Assembly: GCF_964340395.1 (NCBI RefSeq)
Contig: NC_135561.1
Span: 21,181,986-21,245,985 of the forward strand
Direction: 5' to 3'
DNA: 64,000 bases
From: Glandiceps talaboti
Taxonomy: Eukaryota; Hemichordata; Enteropneusta; Spengelidae
The position numbers were made by a program, and so were the translations under genes. Every line of letters begins with the position of its first letter. Position 1 is the stretch's first letter. The notes beneath the pieces are model-generated. The model worked only from the letters and a program-made list of their open reading frames with translations. It did no database searches and was not told where the DNA came from. This document shows positions 60,750-64,000 of this stretch, piece after piece.

Positions 60750-63700
60750 TACATGACATGATGACGTCATTAATCAATATAAAGGCTTTACTCCTTGGTC
60801 TACAGCCCATCACTGGTAGGACAATTTTGTACACTAAGCTCGATTTAAAAAGTTCCCCTAAATTCGACATACCCCTTCTGTGCATGACTATAGATTCGTT
60901 TTTTCCACCAATATTCAAGACTGATACCAATCTCTTTACCTATCTACCTACCCACCCACCTACTCATTCAACTCGTACTGTAAAATGAGCCATGTCACAA
61001 TACTAACGTATAATGCATATATGTATTGTCAAGTATGTTGACACTGCCCAATGGGCTGCTAAAGTCTATGATAAAGGTATACCGTCAGTGTCTATGTAGT
61101 AATTATAACATCGGATTTGAAATAAATATAGTTATAAATTGTTAACGGGCTATAGTGACAATATATATATCAGATGCTGGACCATTCCTCAAACTTGTTA
61201 AATGACTTTAAATGGAAACTATTTTTTATACTTTAGAACAAAACAAAGAAAACAAGTAAAAAAACTATGTTTTGCCATCAAATGAAAAATAAACAATTCT
61301 ATGACGTTGTAGTGGCATAAAATCAATCAAATATTCAACACTCTGACAGTACTAGTGACGTCATACATATCAACTTGTGGTTTTCATTAATTATATGATG
61401 TTTCAGACCAAAAATGATGTTTTTAACAGAATCGCCTTGTTAAACTGTTCTTATGTGCCCTCACTGGTGCTGAAGGATATCTGCCCTCCCTCCGGTCCCT
61501 CCCACTTGATTTCAACTTGTCCGCTAGCCAACTGTCCGCCCAATATTGAGAATGATTTACCCACACCCCACCAGGAAAACGTTTCTGCTATCCACTATGC
61601 CAACAATTCATTGCAACGTACACAATGTGCGCCCCTCCCCCCGCAATTCCATGATCCCCCCCACTGTATCAAAATCAGGACTTTCCCGCCGCAATTCTTC
61701 CGTGTTTGACTCCTCCCGCTACCGATCGAAAAAAAATTGCGCCCCCTCTCAAAAATTGCGTAAGAACAACTTAACTTTTTTTTTTACAAAAACAGCTTGT
61801 GAGACTGAGACTGCACCTGACAACTTAGTGTTACATACTATTATCCATGGCTCATCAGATGACACACAGTACAATATACAAAGGACTAACAGAGCGGGAT
61901 ATCTTACTGTGCAAAGTTTGATGTATTTTATGTTACAGAACATGTAGGTATTCAAAAAACAACACGCCTTAGGTGACGTTTGACGGTATCAAACGTGTAG
62001 TTATGTGCCATAGCATGGAGTAGTCTAAATCATCATAGAAATTCACACAGACTGTCAAGTCTGTCATGCTGACAGACACTTGTACGTGTGACAACTAACA
62101 TGATTCACAAAGGTTAACATAATATCGTTCGCTCGAAATGTGACCAGCAATGTGGTAGTCTGATAGGGAACCACACTGAAAAACGCGTAAGTTATGACTT
62201 ACCCTACAACATATATATTAGGATACAATTCACTTACGTCACCGTGGAGTCAAATCACAACAGTTGTTATATACACACATTCGGCCAGCCGAAAGTAAAT
62301 TGTCGCCAGAAAAAAAAACAGTGCCCATATCCTGTTACAAGGTCCGCCTATATTAAGGACATTGTTATTTATGTCAATCGTGATAGATAAGTTGGTCAAA
62401 GTTGAAGGCTTCTGCAGTTGACATGGTAACATTGTTATTTAAGCTATTATCATATCGTATCACTGAGTGCGTTCCTATGTTGACTAAATTTGGTTACAGG
62501 AGCTGGTTTACTATCGAATCTCTTTCGAGTGGACGTATGGATTATGTACATAGTCTCTCTCTGTGTGTGTCGGTGATAAATAGATTACTTTTGAATTTAT
62601 CAATTATGCTTCAAAGAATAGATGTGTTACAGTCCAACATACATTTGAAAGACCAATAATACAGCGTCTTAGTGATACATATTGGGCTCCTTACTTGGTG
62701 ATATGACCGCAGAAACCGAGCTTCCAGCTTACTAAGATACACATAAACTAAGACTACTCAGGTTAGATATGTTGATATAAGCTATTGGATGGATTTTAGA
62801 TTAATTGTACTTGCAATAGGGTGACGTTACTGATGTCAAACCTGTCTACACCAATTGTTGCAGTAGAGTACCGTGACCTCCACACGTAGACAGTAGAAAT
62901 AGTCAATTTGTAACTACTAGTATAAAGTCTGATCACGTGGTGTCCATACATGCTTCACAAAGGATATAAAAAGTTCAGACTAAAAAATAACGGAAATTTA
63001 TCTCCCACATTGAATAAAATTATTTAACGGATAATGTAATAGATAGTCCAGACTATACACATTCGTTATTTTTGTAAGAAGTAAAACGTGTATAAAGTTT
63101 GCTCACTTGGTGGGCATACATATTTGTATAAGTAAAAGTCGAAAATAAGTTCAAGAACGTATCATAGTACCATAGTATAGTTACTAAGTTTTATCTTAAA
63201 GTTGCTCAAATTGAGTAAAAACTATTACAACGATTAGACCAAATAAAAAACATACTGTGTTTCCGATAACACGACCGACCCTAGTTTAAGTCCTCGACTC
63301 TAAATAATAGTTTGGTATCCAAAAAGTAAAACCGTAACAATTTACTTCTATCAATGTTTCCGTGTATACAATGCTGACCTACCTACCCTATTTGCTGAAG
63401 TCATAATATCGGAAATGAATGTTTTGATTTATTTGCCTTACATTATTCGAGTATTGTAGTATTCTGCCAACGGCATTCAATACATTCCTTCGACTGTATA
63501 GATAACATTAATGATCGCCCTCTATCGTTGTTAGCACAGTCGATATGAATAATAGGGGTGTCCCCCTCTTCCCACGTGTCAGTGTGCATATAAATAAATT
63601 ATCATGACGTCATCAAATCGTTGATGTATTATGCCTGAATATCAGGGTTTAGACGTTGGTGAGTTCTGACAATACAAGTGGACGTTAGTTGATAGTTATA

Positions 63701-64000
63701 TATGTACTACAAAACTATCCCTGAGATCGTCAAAACCCAGTCTGTACGCAATTAAATTAAACAGTGCACTTCTGTATATGTGAGAAGCTATATTAGACAT
63801 AACACAAAACTTGTTGTTAAATATTGAGAGACAGTTTATACAGTCTGTTTACATCTAAAAATAACAAATACGACAATTACTGACGTTCATTCTGTGATGA
63901 TTCCAACAATATGTATAAACAATGACTGTACTTTAGAGACTATACTTTAAAAAACAAAAACATTAAGAAGTGACGACAGTACACCATTAATATTCGTCAT
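60750..64000. other. Right end of the window, no gene supported
   Basis: Several open frames of 60-133 codons on both strands show no family resemblance and no good splice context. Three perfect TGACGTCA sites (60762, 61356, 63605) are the only notable words. Confidence 0.45.

Overview
The window is nuclear DNA of a metazoan, most likely a marine invertebrate. It is AT-rich, has short exons in long introns with GT/AG boundaries, carries very dense microsatellites and minisatellites, and holds many DNA transposons. Nothing in it fixes the species; a hemichordate, amphioxus or similar animal would fit. There are no prokaryotic features. Exon boundaries below were read by eye from open frames, splice signals and phase, without transcripts.

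Layout. (1) 1-11,248, minus strand: the 5' part of a secreted or membrane immunoglobulin-superfamily gene. It has a signal-peptide exon at 11,194-11,248 and three Ig-domain exons at 3,788-4,060, 2,735-3,016 and 915-1,214, all in phase 1. The gene runs off the left edge. Its first intron holds a 5-kb minisatellite of about 37 bp units. (2) 11.2-19 kb: intergenic, with an inverted repeat, nested MITEs with TTA target duplications, a retrotransposon remnant and a long (CT)n tract. (3) About 19,084-27,227: an apparently intact DNA transposon of the ISL2EU (IS4EU) kind. It has a THAP-domain DDE transposase on the plus strand (497 aa, 4 exons) and a SWIM-zinc-finger/YqaJ-nuclease protein on the minus strand (467 aa, 4 exons). 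The two converge and their exons interleave. (4) 27,740-44,344, plus strand: two tandem acireductone dioxygenase (ADI1) genes, each of four exons encoding 180 aa. Their introns contain inverted duplications, MITEs and retrotransposon debris. (5) 49,231-58,230, minus strand: a complete clavesin/TTPA-like CRAL-TRIO gene (4 exons, 326 aa), with two minisatellites in its introns. (6) 58.99-60.5 kb: the 3' part of a non-LTR retrotransposon embedded in (TACA)n repeats. The rest, to 64 kb, has no gene that I can support.

How the parts relate. The two ADI1 copies are a segmental duplication that included introns. Exon 1 is almost identical between them, while exon 4 has changed at about half its residues. 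Within the transposon, the THAP and DDE protein is expected to cut and join DNA; the role of the YqaJ-type nuclease partner is not known. Repeats make up a large share of the window, and several are structurally notable because they are palindromic, nested, inverted or next to splice sites.
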